Positions 19,164 to 27,050 of a DNA stretch of 64,000 nucleotides are shown piece by piece. Source of the DNA: Saprospiraceae bacterium UBA3362 (GTDB lineage Bacteria > Bacteroidota > Bacteroidia > Chitinophagales > Saprospiraceae); assembly GCA_002360455.1 (NCBI GenBank), contig DEQQ01000034.1, positions 12,471-76,470 of the forward strand, written 5' to 3'. The position numbers and the translations under genes were made by a program. The notes below the pieces were generated by a model. That model was given only the letters and a program-made list of their open reading frames with translations. It was not told where the DNA came from and did no database searches. Every line of letters begins with the position of its first letter. Position 1 is the first letter of the stretch.

Positions 19164-19730
19164 TTAGATTTTTTCTACGATTAATATATTCTGATTCTCG
19201 ATTCTTACAATTTTTACAAGAGATCCTGTCTCAATTTTTTCATTTTCTGTCATCGCATCAAGCTCGTGGAAAGTCCCATTGACACTTACCATGATCTTTC
19301 CTCTGCCATTTTTGAATGCCGGAACAGTTAGATAAACTTCTGCTGTCATATAAAGCACAGATGAAATTCTAAATGAATTGTCTTCCGCCAAAGTCTGCAA
19401 TTGTCTTATAATGACAAAAAATAAATATACAAATAATATTCCAATTCCAACAGAAACAAGTCCTAGTAAAAGCTTATTGGAAATGAATGAATAAAATGAA
19501 ATTCCCGACCAACTTAAACCTAATAAAAAATGGATTAAATTGCGCAATGAAAACAGTTGAAAAACTGAATCTCCATGCTCCAAATCACTATCAAAATCTG
19601 CCTGTGTCCCGTCATGACTATCTGCACCCATAAATGTCATAACAGATTGGATACAAAATATTACACTGGTCGGAATTGCTATATACCAAAAACTTCTCAA
19701 CAGCGGCTCCATTTCATTAAAAAATTCCAT
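19164..19730 (-). CDS. NfeD/YuaF-like membrane protein with OB fold
   Basis: 188-residue partner of flotillin. Three or four membrane segments (about 14-32, 62-80, 84-110) precede a C-terminal OB-fold domain of about 70 residues (SFRISSVLYMTAEV, GRGKIMVSVNGTFHELDA, GSLVKIVRIENQNILIVEKI). This order is that of the YuaF/NfeD1b group, which localises with flotillin. The gene overlaps nothing and is the first of the two-gene operon; the flotillin ATG follows within 11 bp. The function at molecular level is not established. Confidence 0.85.
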   Translation of the reverse strand: MEFFNEMEPLLRSFWYIAIPTSVIFCIQSVMTFMGADSHDGTQADFDSDLEHGDSVFQLFSLRNLIHFLLGLSWSGISFYSFISNKLLLGLVSVGIGILFVYLFFVIIRQLQTLAEDNSFRISSVLYMTAEVYLTVPAFKNGRGKIMVSVNGTFHELDAMTENEKIETGSLVKIVRIENQNILIVEKI

Positions 19731-20009
19731 TGTATTAAATTTACTCTAAAATAAATGAATCTTTGATTCAAAAAGTTCCAAAAACCATTATTTTCGGACG
19801 ATCGGTTTTGGAAATTGGTCGAAATAACTCTGAATTTCCTAGATAAATTCAGATCAAAAAACAATTTAAGATCTCCTCTTTTGCCTCCTTTAGTTGACTC
19901 AATAACTCTTAGCAAAATTGGCAAAGCTGCAAAACTGAGCTTGTCGAAGTGAGGCGAGCGATGAGTTCGTAGTTGTATTGGAGTTGTACGTTCCATAAGG
20001 TTTAAGCAT
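19731..20009. other. Gene-free spacer with a common 15-mer
   Basis: Contains CTGAGCTTGTCGAAG at 19935-19949, whose reverse complement is a short sequence often seen dispersed in environmental bacterial genomes. I found only one copy in this window. No gene is supported. Confidence 0.4.
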
Positions 20010-20280
20010 TGTTCAGTTTAATATGGTTACACAAACGTAGAAAAAAAGTTGGTAGCTCCAAAGTTAGTTTTCATAAAGGCAGAAATTGTCAGCTTGAAAA
20101 CCAACTAAAGGAAGCTCGTTCCTCTTGATTTCCATAGCTTCGCCGACCGGGACCAAAGAAACAAAGCAATAACGGGAAAAGCTTATTACGACAAACTCAA
20201 TTTTCTTCATCGTTGAATCTTTTCTCCAGGTTTCGCTCTTTGATGGGATTTTTATATATGGCCAGATGTAGTGCGTAGTA
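20010..20280 (-). repeat. Diverged dispersed repeat, copy 2
   Basis: Same ordered blocks as 14234-14527, including GTAGAAAAAAAGTTGGTAG, CCAACTAAAGGAAG, TTTCTCC and GCCAGATGT. On the minus strand it begins directly after the stop of the 111-residue gene (20282-20617), the position expected of a cassette-type recombination site. The internal hairpin of copy 1 is not conserved. A 73-residue frame through the repeat is not a gene. Confidence 0.7.
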
Positions 20281-20281
20281 G

Positions 20282-20617
20282 TCATTTATCCAATAGCTCA
20301 TATTCTTCTAAGGCATCTGTCCATATTTTTTCTGCGTTGAGCTTTATTAAACTTTTAACAAGTTTTTCAATGGTGAATTGATCAAGCACCTCTTTGCCTA
20401 TTTCTTTTACAAATATTATTGAGTCACTTTTGTCAAGTGTCATCGAGTTTTCAATTTCGCAACAACCATATCCATCAAATGAAATTCTATGGAGATATAT
20501 TTGTCCATTGTTATTCAAGCTAAAGTCGATGAATACAGAACTATCCAAGCACCCCAAATAGTAGTCAGCTTTTCTCGATACAGGCATTATTGTCTTGAAA
20601 AAGTCAAATTTCTTCAT
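20282..20617 (-). CDS. Small hypothetical protein
   Basis: 111 residues, soluble and acidic at the C-terminus (DALEEYELLDK). It has no signal peptide or membrane segment and no family I recognise. The beta-rich first half (VFIDFSLNNNGQIYLHRISF) and helical second half are the size of many immunity or antitoxin proteins, but there is no toxin motif next to it. A decayed gene ends 11 bp upstream on the same strand, and a dispersed repeat starts directly downstream, so it sits in a cassette-like position. No function is proposed. Confidence 0.55.
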   Translation of the reverse strand: MKKFDFFKTIMPVSRKADYYLGCLDSSVFIDFSLNNNGQIYLHRISFDGYGCCEIENSMTLDKSDSIIFVKEIGKEVLDQFTIEKLVKSLIKLNAEKIWTDALEEYELLDK

Positions 20618-20627
20618 AGTATTTAAT

Positions 20628-20868
20628 TCACCAATTTTCTTTTTTGCTTCTCACTCTGTCAACAAATGTCAAAAAATCTATTTCGTCTGTCCCAAACCTT
20701 TCTGTGAAACATTCTGCTATTCTACCAATCCAGTCAAAATTGCCGTCCATTCCTTCAGCTTTATTAACATCCAGGGCAAATTCAATCGCTTGCTAATTTT
20801 CCTTTTCGAAATTGCGATATAATCATCTGGAGTTATACAAAATTCCCATCATGATAGTTTAAGCTCAT
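20628..20868 (-). pseudogene. Frameshifted remnant of a small protein gene
   Basis: The minus strand reads MSLNYHDGNFV then stops; the adjacent frame resumes with TPDDYIAISKRKIS; a third segment gives AIEFALDVNKAEGMDG and continues to SKKENW and a TGA at 20628-20630. The three pieces join in order with two frame changes, and the composition is clearly coding. It was probably a soluble protein of about 80 residues, encoded just upstream of the 111-residue gene. No family is recognised. Sequencing error is the alternative explanation. Confidence 0.55.
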
Positions 20869-21066
20869 TTTTGACTTTGTAATTTTCCCTTTTGAAGACT
20901 TCCGGTCATAGAAATTATCGCTGCTTGTTTATTACTATATAGGACTATTGTTCATTTAACTCATCTACTAATTAGAAAAATCTCTTGCACTGTTTCTAAA
21001 AAATAATGAACGATCTAATAATATGGCTTCATTAAGCCCCTATAAAACAATGGATTTGCTCTGCTT

Positions 21067-21738
21067 TTACCTTCTTCGTTTTACTCTATAATTCAACTTC
21101 AATCCAAGACTGACATTGCTCGATTTTTCCAAGCGAATGGGATCGGTTTGTGTCAATACTGCAGGAATTTTGTCGGCAAATCTCAATCCATAAGCCACTA
21201 CAGGAGTCAGCGTCCAGGCTTTACTCAATCCTATATCAAACCCGGCACCAAGCTCCACTATTGGCACAATTCCTGAAATTTCTCTTTGCTCTTGGTTGAA
21301 TGTAAGGGTTTTCGAGCTCCAGGCTAATTTTGGGTTCAAAATCAGATGAAATCCATCTTCCATGATTGAATTTCCTTTTCCGAATGTAGGGCAATTGCAA
21401 TCGTCCTCAAAACTGAAAAGATAAAATAATAAGGGCAAAGCAAGTTGGGCCTCAAGAAACTCTGCTGTTGTCGCTGGAGTTTGATTTGGCTTGCTGCGCA
21501 TATAGGACAAATTGAATGAGGGAAGGAATTCCAGTCTGTAGTTTTTCAGTCGTTTCCAATAATGCACTGCAATGCGCGGAGCTATAAGATTCTGGGGATA
21601 GAGGTCGCGGGCAGTATTGAATTGGATTGGACTTACAAAAGTGTAAACATCTGTCCATATCTCTCCTCCTAATTGAGCTGAGGCAATTCTCCAAAGCAAA
21701 CATAACAAGTAAACAAAGATTAGTCTAAGTTTCATCAA
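21067..21738 (-). CDS. Outer-membrane beta-barrel-like hypothetical protein
   Basis: 223 residues with a signal peptide (ends RIASAQ, about residues 1-21). The mature part is rich in alternating aromatic/hydrophobic strands (YRLEFLPSFNLSYMR, GLKLNYRVK) and ends in basic residues after an aromatic strand, which is the profile of a small outer-membrane barrel of the PorT/OMP_b-brl sort in Bacteroidota. A short Cys pair (DDCNCPTFG) lies mid-sequence. The gene stands alone, with no operon partner. The fold is inferred from pattern only; no specific function is supported. Confidence 0.65.
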   Translation of the reverse strand: MMKLRLIFVYLLCLLWRIASAQLGGEIWTDVYTFVSPIQFNTARDLYPQNLIAPRIAVHYWKRLKNYRLEFLPSFNLSYMRSKPNQTPATTAEFLEAQLALPLLFYLFSFEDDCNCPTFGKGNSIMEDGFHLILNPKLAWSSKTLTFNQEQREISGIVPIVELGAGFDIGLSKAWTLTPVVAYGLRFADKIPAVLTQTDPIRLEKSSNVSLGLKLNYRVKRRR

Positions 21739-21892
21739 TTATCATTTAAAGGTCAAATCTTTTGTACATAATTCTATCATTTATTCCCTTTTACCCTTCT
21801 TTTGAGTTTGTTCAAATTCCATTTTTTTTGCTAAACCTACTTACTTGCTGTGATAATGGTTTTTTTACTGCTTAATAAGCTCTTTTTTGGTT

Positions 21893-21982
21893 TGCGTGAG
21901 GTGGCCGGAGGGTTTCAGTGCAAAGCACCGAGCGTCAGCGAGCCCGCAGGACACCGACCCTGCCATTGGCAGGGGCACGCCC
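21893..21982 (-). repeat. GC-rich dispersed repeat, copy 2 (inverted)
   Basis: Read on the minus strand: GGGCGTGCCCCTGCC, a second GGCAGGG arm, then GGGCTCGCTGACGCTCGG and TGCTTTGCAC, matching copy 1 (9278-9360) and copy 3 (57504-57607). The repeat contains two short inverted repeats (GCCCCTGCC/GGCAGGG and GTGCAAAGCAC). It lies between divergent genes; 21739-21892 and 21983-22038 hold nothing else I can name. Confidence 0.8.
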
Positions 21983-22038
21983 AAATCATTCAAAAAGAAA
22001 CGCAAAATACAGTAAAAATGATTTATGAAGAAAACAAT

Positions 22039-22046
22039 TATCTTTG
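22039..22046 (+). promoter_or_regulatory. -7 box (TATCTTTG) of the rimO operon
   Basis: Exact TAnnTTTG match, 21 bp upstream of the GTG at 22068. It covers the TTG at 22044, so that codon cannot be the translation start if this promoter is used. Confidence 0.55.
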
Positions 22047-22067
22047 TCCTTCTTGCAAGCTCAAATT

Positions 22068-23381
22068 GTGAAAACGAAAACATATAGAAAAGAAAAAGTA
22101 CAGCTGGTGACATTGGGTTGTTCGAAAAATCTAGTGGACTCAGAGAATCTGATGATGCAATTGGATCACAATAACTATCATGTAGAACACAACCCAATGG
22201 ATGAACATCTTGCGGAAATCATTATAGTTAATACTTGTGGATTCATCGATCGCGCCAAAGAAGAATCTATAGATACCATCCTCAACTATGCCTCACTAAA
22301 AAATGAAGGCAAGATTCAGAAGTTATATGTGACGGGTTGCTTGTCGCAGCGATACAAAGATCATCTGGAGGAGGAAATTCCGGAGGTGGATGCTTATTTC
22401 GGAACAATGGAAATGCCGGCCTTATTGAATAAACTCAATGCGGACTATAAATCGGAATTGATCGGGGAACGAATCCTCTCTACTCCTTCTCATTATGCTT
22501 ATCTTAAAATTTCTGAAGGTTGCAATAGAACCTGCAGTTTTTGTGCAATTCCGCTCATGAGAGGAAAACATCAATCTGTACCTATAGAACAGCTGGTAAT
22601 TCAAGCTAAATCATTGGCAAAACAGGGTGTTAGAGAATTGATTTTGATAGCTCAAGAGCTCACTTATTACGGTCTTGATTTGTACAAAAAAAGAATGTTG
22701 GCCGAGTTGCTTGAAGAGTTATGCAAAGTCGATGGTATAGAATGGATACGATTGCATTATGCCTATCCTTCAAAATTCCCGACGGAGATTCTCCCTGTAA
22801 TGCGTGAGCAGGCTAAAATATGCAAGTATCTGGATCTTCCTTTGCAGCATATTTCTGATTCTGTGCTATTGGGAATGAAAAGACAGATCACTAAGAAAGA
22901 AACCATTGAGTTGATAGAACTGATCAGAAAAGAAGTTCCTGATATTGCCCTTAGGACTACAATGTTGATTGGCTTTCCGGGAGAAACCGAAGAACATTTT
23001 GAGGAGCTCTGTGAATTTATTAAAGAATATCAATTTGATCGCCTTGGAGTTTTTCAATACTCGCATGAAGAAGATACTTCTGCCTTTGCAATCAATGATG
23101 ATGTTCCACAAGAGCTTAAAGAAGAAAGAGCAAGAAGACTCATGGAAATTCAAGAGCAAATTTCTCATGCCAAGAATGAGAAAAAAGTAGGACAAACCAT
23201 GCGTGTTTTGGTGGATAGGAAAGAAAATGGATATTTTGTAGGAAGAACAGAATACGATAGCCCTGAAGTAGACAATGAAGTTTTGATTTCGGATCAAAAT
23301 ACCTATTGCAGGATTGGAGATTTTGTTGAGGTACGAATTATGGATTACAGCGAATTTGATTTGTTTGCAGAACCGATATGA
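22068..23381 (+). CDS. rimO: Ribosomal protein S12 methylthiotransferase RimO
   Basis: Radical-SAM enzyme that methylthiolates an Asp of ribosomal protein S12. The N-terminal methylthiotransferase domain has its three cluster Cys in TLGCSKN, VNTCGFI and TGCLSQRY. The radical-SAM motif CNRTCSFC lies near residue 152, and a C-terminal TRAM domain starts near 375. Length (437 from the GTG at 22068) fits the family; the VTLGCSKNLVDSE opening separates RimO from MiaB. The TTG at 22044 lies in a -7 box, so I chose the GTG. The stop overlaps the next start (ATGA), making an operon with a small membrane protein and msrB. Confidence 0.95.
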   Translation: MKTKTYRKEKVQLVTLGCSKNLVDSENLMMQLDHNNYHVEHNPMDEHLAEIIIVNTCGFIDRAKEESIDTILNYASLKNEGKIQKLYVTGCLSQRYKDHLEEEIPEVDAYFGTMEMPALLNKLNADYKSELIGERILSTPSHYAYLKISEGCNRTCSFCAIPLMRGKHQSVPIEQLVIQAKSLAKQGVRELILIAQELTYYGLDLYKKRMLAELLEELCKVDGIEWIRLHYAYPSKFPTEILPVMREQAKICKYLDLPLQHISDSVLLGMKRQITKKETIELIELIRKEVPDIALRTTMLIGFPGETEEHFEELCEFIKEYQFDRLGVFQYSHEEDTSAFAINDDVPQELKEERARRLMEIQEQISHAKNEKKVGQTMRVLVDRKENGYFVGRTEYDSPEVDNEVLISDQNTYCRIGDFVEVRIMDYSEFDLFAEPI

Positions 23382-23827
23382 ATAGATTAAATCAATATTT
23401 CGATTTGATTCAGGCAAAACCAATCTATCAAGGAATTGCGAGTTCGCTCATTGCCTTAGTCATTATTGTGTTTATATTGATTGGTCGATGGATCAAACTC
23501 CTAAGCCCGGACCCTGAGTCAATATGGATGATTACCACTGCCATCTTATTATTTTATATTTTGTTTAATTGTCTTTTCAGTTTTCAAACCAAAGACAAAA
23601 TGGAATATTATGCTCAGTCCATCTACACCTACGTGGCATTGATTGTTTCCGGGATATTGGTTGCTCAATTCATTACAGGACAAACTTTGTTTGAAACCGA
23701 CTCACACCCTTGGATCATCATGGTGTTTTCGATGGTTTATCTTGTTTTTATAAGCATTCTAAACCTGATACGAAAAATTGTTGAAATTGCTTTGCGGCAA
23801 GAAAAAAATTTAGAAAATGAACCGTAA
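23378..23827 (+). CDS. Four-helix hypothetical membrane protein
   Basis: 149 residues with four hydrophobic segments (about 18-38, 50-70, 85-102, 114-132) and a charged C-terminal tail (RQEKNLENEP). No family motif is visible. It is translationally coupled to rimO (ATGA overlap) and its 3' end overlaps the msrB start by 11 bp, so it is part of a three-gene operon. The repeated link between rimO, a small membrane protein and a methionine sulfoxide reductase suggests envelope or oxidative maintenance, but no specific role can be read from sequence. Confidence 0.75.
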   Translation: MNRLNQYFDLIQAKPIYQGIASSLIALVIIVFILIGRWIKLLSPDPESIWMITTAILLFYILFNCLFSFQTKDKMEYYAQSIYTYVALIVSGILVAQFITGQTLFETDSHPWIIMVFSMVYLVFISILNLIRKIVEIALRQEKNLENEP

Positions 23828-24356
23828 TTTTTTAGTTCTCATTCCTGTGATTCTATTGTCATGCATGAATCAAAAAGCAAATAAAATACAAGCTCCAAAG
23901 TCAGAAGCTATTTCAGTTTCTGATAGCTTGATTATTGTTCCAAGCGAAATTCAGACCATCGAAAAATCTGAAGAAGAATGGAAAAAAGAATTGGATGAAA
24001 TGTCGTTTTATGTTATGAGAAAACAGGGAACAGAAAGAGCGTTTACAGGAGAATATTGGGACAATCACAAACAGGGCGTTTATTTGTGCAAGGGCTGCAA
24101 TCTGCCTTTGTTTATGAGCGATACAAAATTTGAGTCCGGCACGGGTTGGCCAAGTTATTATCAAGCCATCAACAAGAATGTAATCAAAGAACACAGCGAT
24201 CATTCTCATGGGATGACAAGAACAGAGGTAGTGTGTGCAAGATGCGCGGGACACTTGGGACATGTTTTTCCTGATGGCCCTGAGCCTACAGGTTTGCGCT
24301 ATTGCCTGAACAGCGCCTCACTTCTTTTTGTAGAAAACGGAAAAATAAAACAATAA
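23817..24356 (+). CDS. msrB: Peptide-methionine (R)-S-oxide reductase MsrB, lipoprotein
   Basis: Repairs oxidised methionine (R-sulfoxide) in proteins, here outside the cytoplasm. The first 16 residues end in the lipobox VILLSC. After a linker (17-55) the MsrB domain shows two zinc CxxC pairs (LCKGCNLPLF and VCARCAGHLG), the SGTGWPSYY and GHVFPDGP motifs, and the catalytic Cys in RYCLNSASL near residue 162. All are intact. Anchoring as a lipoprotein suggests periplasmic or outer-membrane repair. Last gene of the rimO operon; it overlaps the preceding gene by 11 bp. Confidence 0.95.
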   Translation: MNRNFLVLIPVILLSCMNQKANKIQAPKSEAISVSDSLIIVPSEIQTIEKSEEEWKKELDEMSFYVMRKQGTERAFTGEYWDNHKQGVYLCKGCNLPLFMSDTKFESGTGWPSYYQAINKNVIKEHSDHSHGMTRTEVVCARCAGHLGHVFPDGPEPTGLRYCLNSASLLFVENGKIKQ

Positions 24357-24372
24357 ATTTACTCGCACTGCA

Positions 24373-24690
24373 TTACATCCAACCAAGCATTTTGGCAAAC
24401 TTGAGCATCTCGGATTGATTGGATATTTTGAGTTTTCCGGTCAACATGGCCATCATTGGATTGAGTTCACCTTTGAGAAGTTTTTTAAAATTTTCTTCTG
24501 TAGCTTTGATTGTACAGGAAGCCTCTCCCTGGAACCCTTCATGGACTTTTAACTCTCCGTTTTCTACGGCAACAGTGAGTTGTCCTCCACCCTCGCCTTC
24601 TAGGTCAAATTGAAAATTAGTAGTAATCCCATCTAAGGTTTTCGAATTGATTTTGTTAGGCAGATTGAATAAAAATTCTTTTGAAGTCAT
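24373..24690 (-). CDS. SCP2 sterol-binding-domain protein
   Basis: 105-residue single-domain protein of the sterol-carrier-protein-2 fold, which binds lipids or acyl chains in a hydrophobic tunnel. Pattern: FQFDLEGEGGGQLTVAVENG, then CTIKATEENFKKLLKGELNPMMAMLTGKLKI and the closing helix LKFAKMLGWM. The ATG at 24688-24690 (MTSKEF) is preferred; an upstream start would overlap the neighbour's C-terminus. It follows the OmpA/SPOR gene by 10 bp on the same strand and is probably co-transcribed. The ligand is unknown. Confidence 0.9.
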   Translation of the reverse strand: MTSKEFLFNLPNKINSKTLDGITTNFQFDLEGEGGGQLTVAVENGELKVHEGFQGEASCTIKATEENFKKLLKGELNPMMAMLTGKLKISNQSEMLKFAKMLGWM

Positions 24691-24700
24691 GATCTCTATT

Positions 24701-26281
24701 TTACAATTGAACTTTTTTAACAAAAGCATCTATTTTTTTCGACTTTAGTTTTTGAACTAACTTTTTAGCTTGATTTTCATTTTCAAAATCTTCTACTACT
24801 ACACTGTGATATTCTGACTCACCTATAATCATTCGCACAGCATTTTTATATCCCATTTTGATCAATTTATTGATCTGTTTTTCTGCATGGGAAGGAATTA
24901 AAAAAGATCCTGCGATGACAAAATAGTGGATTCCTGTATCTATTCTTTGAGAAGATAAATCTGAATGAATCAATGTCGAAAGATTATCTTGAGATTCTTC
25001 GTTTTCCACTTCTTCAACATCGTTATCTTCTTGACTCAAGTTTGGACCCGGTTTTTTCCCGGACTTTTTCTCCGGCAGATTTTTTGTTTGAACCGGCTTG
25101 GGTGATTGAGATTTGGATTGATTAGAATTTGATTTCCCGCTTGGCAAGGACTTGAACATTTCTTGTTCGAATTCTTCTTCGGTAATCATCCTGGAAAGTG
25201 GCTTCCACTCTTCAGCATTGAAGGATTTAATGCCAATAATTTTCAATTCAGTTCTTCTATTGACTTCATGTTCGACATCGCTACAGGTGATGCCATTCTT
25301 ACATCGATTTTTGATTACAGTTTCACCATATCCTTTATAACTAATTCGCTGCGAATCTACACCATGCTGCAACAAATAGTTTCTAGCCGAGAAGGCTCTT
25401 TTGTTCGACAAATCCAAATTGTATTCATCATTACCTCTTGCGTCAGTATGCGATCCAAGCTCAAGCTCAAGCTCAGGATTGTCTGTAAAAACGTGAACCA
25501 CATTATCCAAAATGGTTGCTGCATCCGATCTGATATCCCATTTGTTATAATCGTAATTTATGTTTTTAATTTCGAAAGATTTTCCTACTGCAACTTTCTC
25601 CATTTCAATATTGGCGAGTATTGTGCCAAGTCCGGACTGGCTAATATTATCTGCGACTCCGGGTGTCATTTCACTTACACCATCTATACACAATACACAA
25701 CCTTTTACATTAACATAAGCCTCGATGCGTTTTCCAAGGAAACCTTGTTTTCTAATCAATATGGTGTAATGATTTCCCGGCTTTAAAGTAAACTGAAAAT
25801 TTGTACTCGGGTAAGATTTTTCAACCCACTCTTCCTTAGAGATTGTTCTGTTATAAATCTCGATCTGTGCATCCTGAATTCCATTGGACTGTTTCGCTCC
25901 GGTTTCTCTTTTTTCGGCCAAGGTGACATCAAAAATGTAGCCGGGAGACCTTTTCATTTCAATCTTTAAAAATTGCTTTCCGTCCGTTTCATTTTTTACC
26001 AATAATTCTAGAACAGTTTTGTCCAAATCTTGCTTTTCAATTGAGATCGTATAAACTTTTCCTTCCTCTCCCGAGAATTTAAAAAATCCGAGATCGTCCG
26101 TTGTCAAGCTGTAGGCGAGTTTATTGTCAACCTTGTCTGTAATCGAAATTTGAGCTTGTTTTACCAATCCCCTGTTCAAGGCTTCGTAAACATAAGCTTG
26201 AACTTCTACGGTTTGGGCAAGATTCTGACCAATCCAGATAAAGAAAAACAAAAATTTGAGAGGCAGCTTTAAAACATTCAT
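24701..26281 (-). CDS. Envelope protein with OmpA and SPOR domains
   Basis: 526 residues that anchor to the cell wall twice. After the signal peptide (start ATG 26279-26281, ends QNLAQ) there are two carboxypeptidase-regulatory-like beta domains (about 25-190). Then comes an OmpA-like peptidoglycan-binding domain (about 230-350: YDYNKWDIR, GSHTDARGNDEYN, LSNKRAFSARNYL, EVNRRTELKI), a Ser/Pro/Lys-rich linker, and a C-terminal SPOR domain (about 455-525) that binds denuded glycan. The combination is typical of Bacteroidota envelope scaffolds. The TTG three codons upstream lies in a near-consensus -7 box, so the ATG is preferred. Confidence 0.88.
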   Translation of the reverse strand: MNVLKLPLKFLFFFIWIGQNLAQTVEVQAYVYEALNRGLVKQAQISITDKVDNKLAYSLTTDDLGFFKFSGEEGKVYTISIEKQDLDKTVLELLVKNETDGKQFLKIEMKRSPGYIFDVTLAEKRETGAKQSNGIQDAQIEIYNRTISKEEWVEKSYPSTNFQFTLKPGNHYTILIRKQGFLGKRIEAYVNVKGCVLCIDGVSEMTPGVADNISQSGLGTILANIEMEKVAVGKSFEIKNINYDYNKWDIRSDAATILDNVVHVFTDNPELELELGSHTDARGNDEYNLDLSNKRAFSARNYLLQHGVDSQRISYKGYGETVIKNRCKNGITCSDVEHEVNRRTELKIIGIKSFNAEEWKPLSRMITEEEFEQEMFKSLPSGKSNSNQSKSQSPKPVQTKNLPEKKSGKKPGPNLSQEDNDVEEVENEESQDNLSTLIHSDLSSQRIDTGIHYFVIAGSFLIPSHAEKQINKLIKMGYKNAVRMIIGESEYHSVVVEDFENENQAKKLVQKLKSKKIDAFVKKVQL

Positions 26282-26461
26282 GAATAGCAAAGTCTAATTT
26301 GTTTCAAGGATTTTTTAGTAACAAGCTTAACATGGATTTTTCCATGTCAATCAAAACGATTTGCAAAAACTGCACCAAGATCACTTTATTTAATTAATAT
26401 TATATTTTATCAATATATTAATTATTGAATTTCAATATCATATTACAAATTGCAATTCCTA

Positions 26462-26977
26462 TTATTTCAATATTTTAAAAGAGCTGATCATCTTTTCAGC
26501 ATCTCTCGAGTTCCTGTTGATGTAACTCGAAAATATTTGAATTGTGTACACCGAATTGTGATGAGGAATCAGGTAGGTTTTGATAGCCTCTGTATCTTTA
26601 TATTGGATCAAAAATACCTTGGCATCCGAATTTCCTATTTTGACCGATTCATGATATAATATCTTTCCGTTGAGTGGATTAAGAATGCCTTCTTTTGTAA
26701 TACTTTCTATCTCTTGAAAGAGAGAATCTTGAACATTGAATTCCAATGTAGACGGATAATTGGATTTATTGATTGAAAATATTTGTTCATTTTTGCCAAC
26801 TCCCACAGAACTGTGGTAGGATTCCACTTTGATCATTCCGATATCCGACTCCATCTCGTTTTCAAAATAGCTGGGTTGACCCGGAAGAAGCACTGTAAAG
26901 GACTGATCCAAAGGAGTAAATTGACTCCACTCCGTGATCCAGCCAATCCAAAGGACAGACAAAAGTATAGATTTCAT
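26462..26977 (-). CDS. Hypothetical exported protein
   Basis: 171 residues with a short signal-like N-terminus (MKSILLSVLWIGWITEW). The rest alternates beta-strand-like sequence and a C-terminal amphipathic helix ending SRDAEKMISSFKILK, reminiscent of small PsbP/MOG1-like lipid-associated domains (SFTVLLPGQP opening, ISSFKI closing). No family can be named with confidence. The gene is divergent from lpd, sharing the short upstream region. Not in an operon. Confidence 0.65.
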   Translation of the reverse strand: MKSILLSVLWIGWITEWSQFTPLDQSFTVLLPGQPSYFENEMESDIGMIKVESYHSSVGVGKNEQIFSINKSNYPSTLEFNVQDSLFQEIESITKEGILNPLNGKILYHESVKIGNSDAKVFLIQYKDTEAIKTYLIPHHNSVYTIQIFSSYINRNSRDAEKMISSFKILK

Positions 26978-27024
26978 GTGCCGTTTAACGCAAGATTTAT
27001 GTATTCAGTATACTGATTTGCGAG

Positions 27025-27032
27025 TATATTTG
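27025..27032 (+). promoter_or_regulatory. -7 box (TATATTTG) of lpd
   Basis: Exact TAnnTTTG match 18 bp before the lpd ATG at 27051. This supports the 27051 start rather than a longer upstream reading. Confidence 0.6.
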
Positions 27033-27050
27033 CGACTCAAAATAGAAAAT

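Noticed and set aside
19935..19949. CTTCGACAAGCTCAG-type 15-mer
   Set aside because: Known as a scattered short sequence in many genomes; only one copy was found here, so no repeat family can be claimed.
19697..19996. 99-residue minus frame overlapping the NfeD start
   Set aside because: It overlaps a well-supported gene and translates low-complexity intergenic repeat DNA.
20064..20285. 73-residue frame through repeat copy 2
   Set aside because: It is the translation of the dispersed repeat; copy 1 is full of stops in the equivalent frame.
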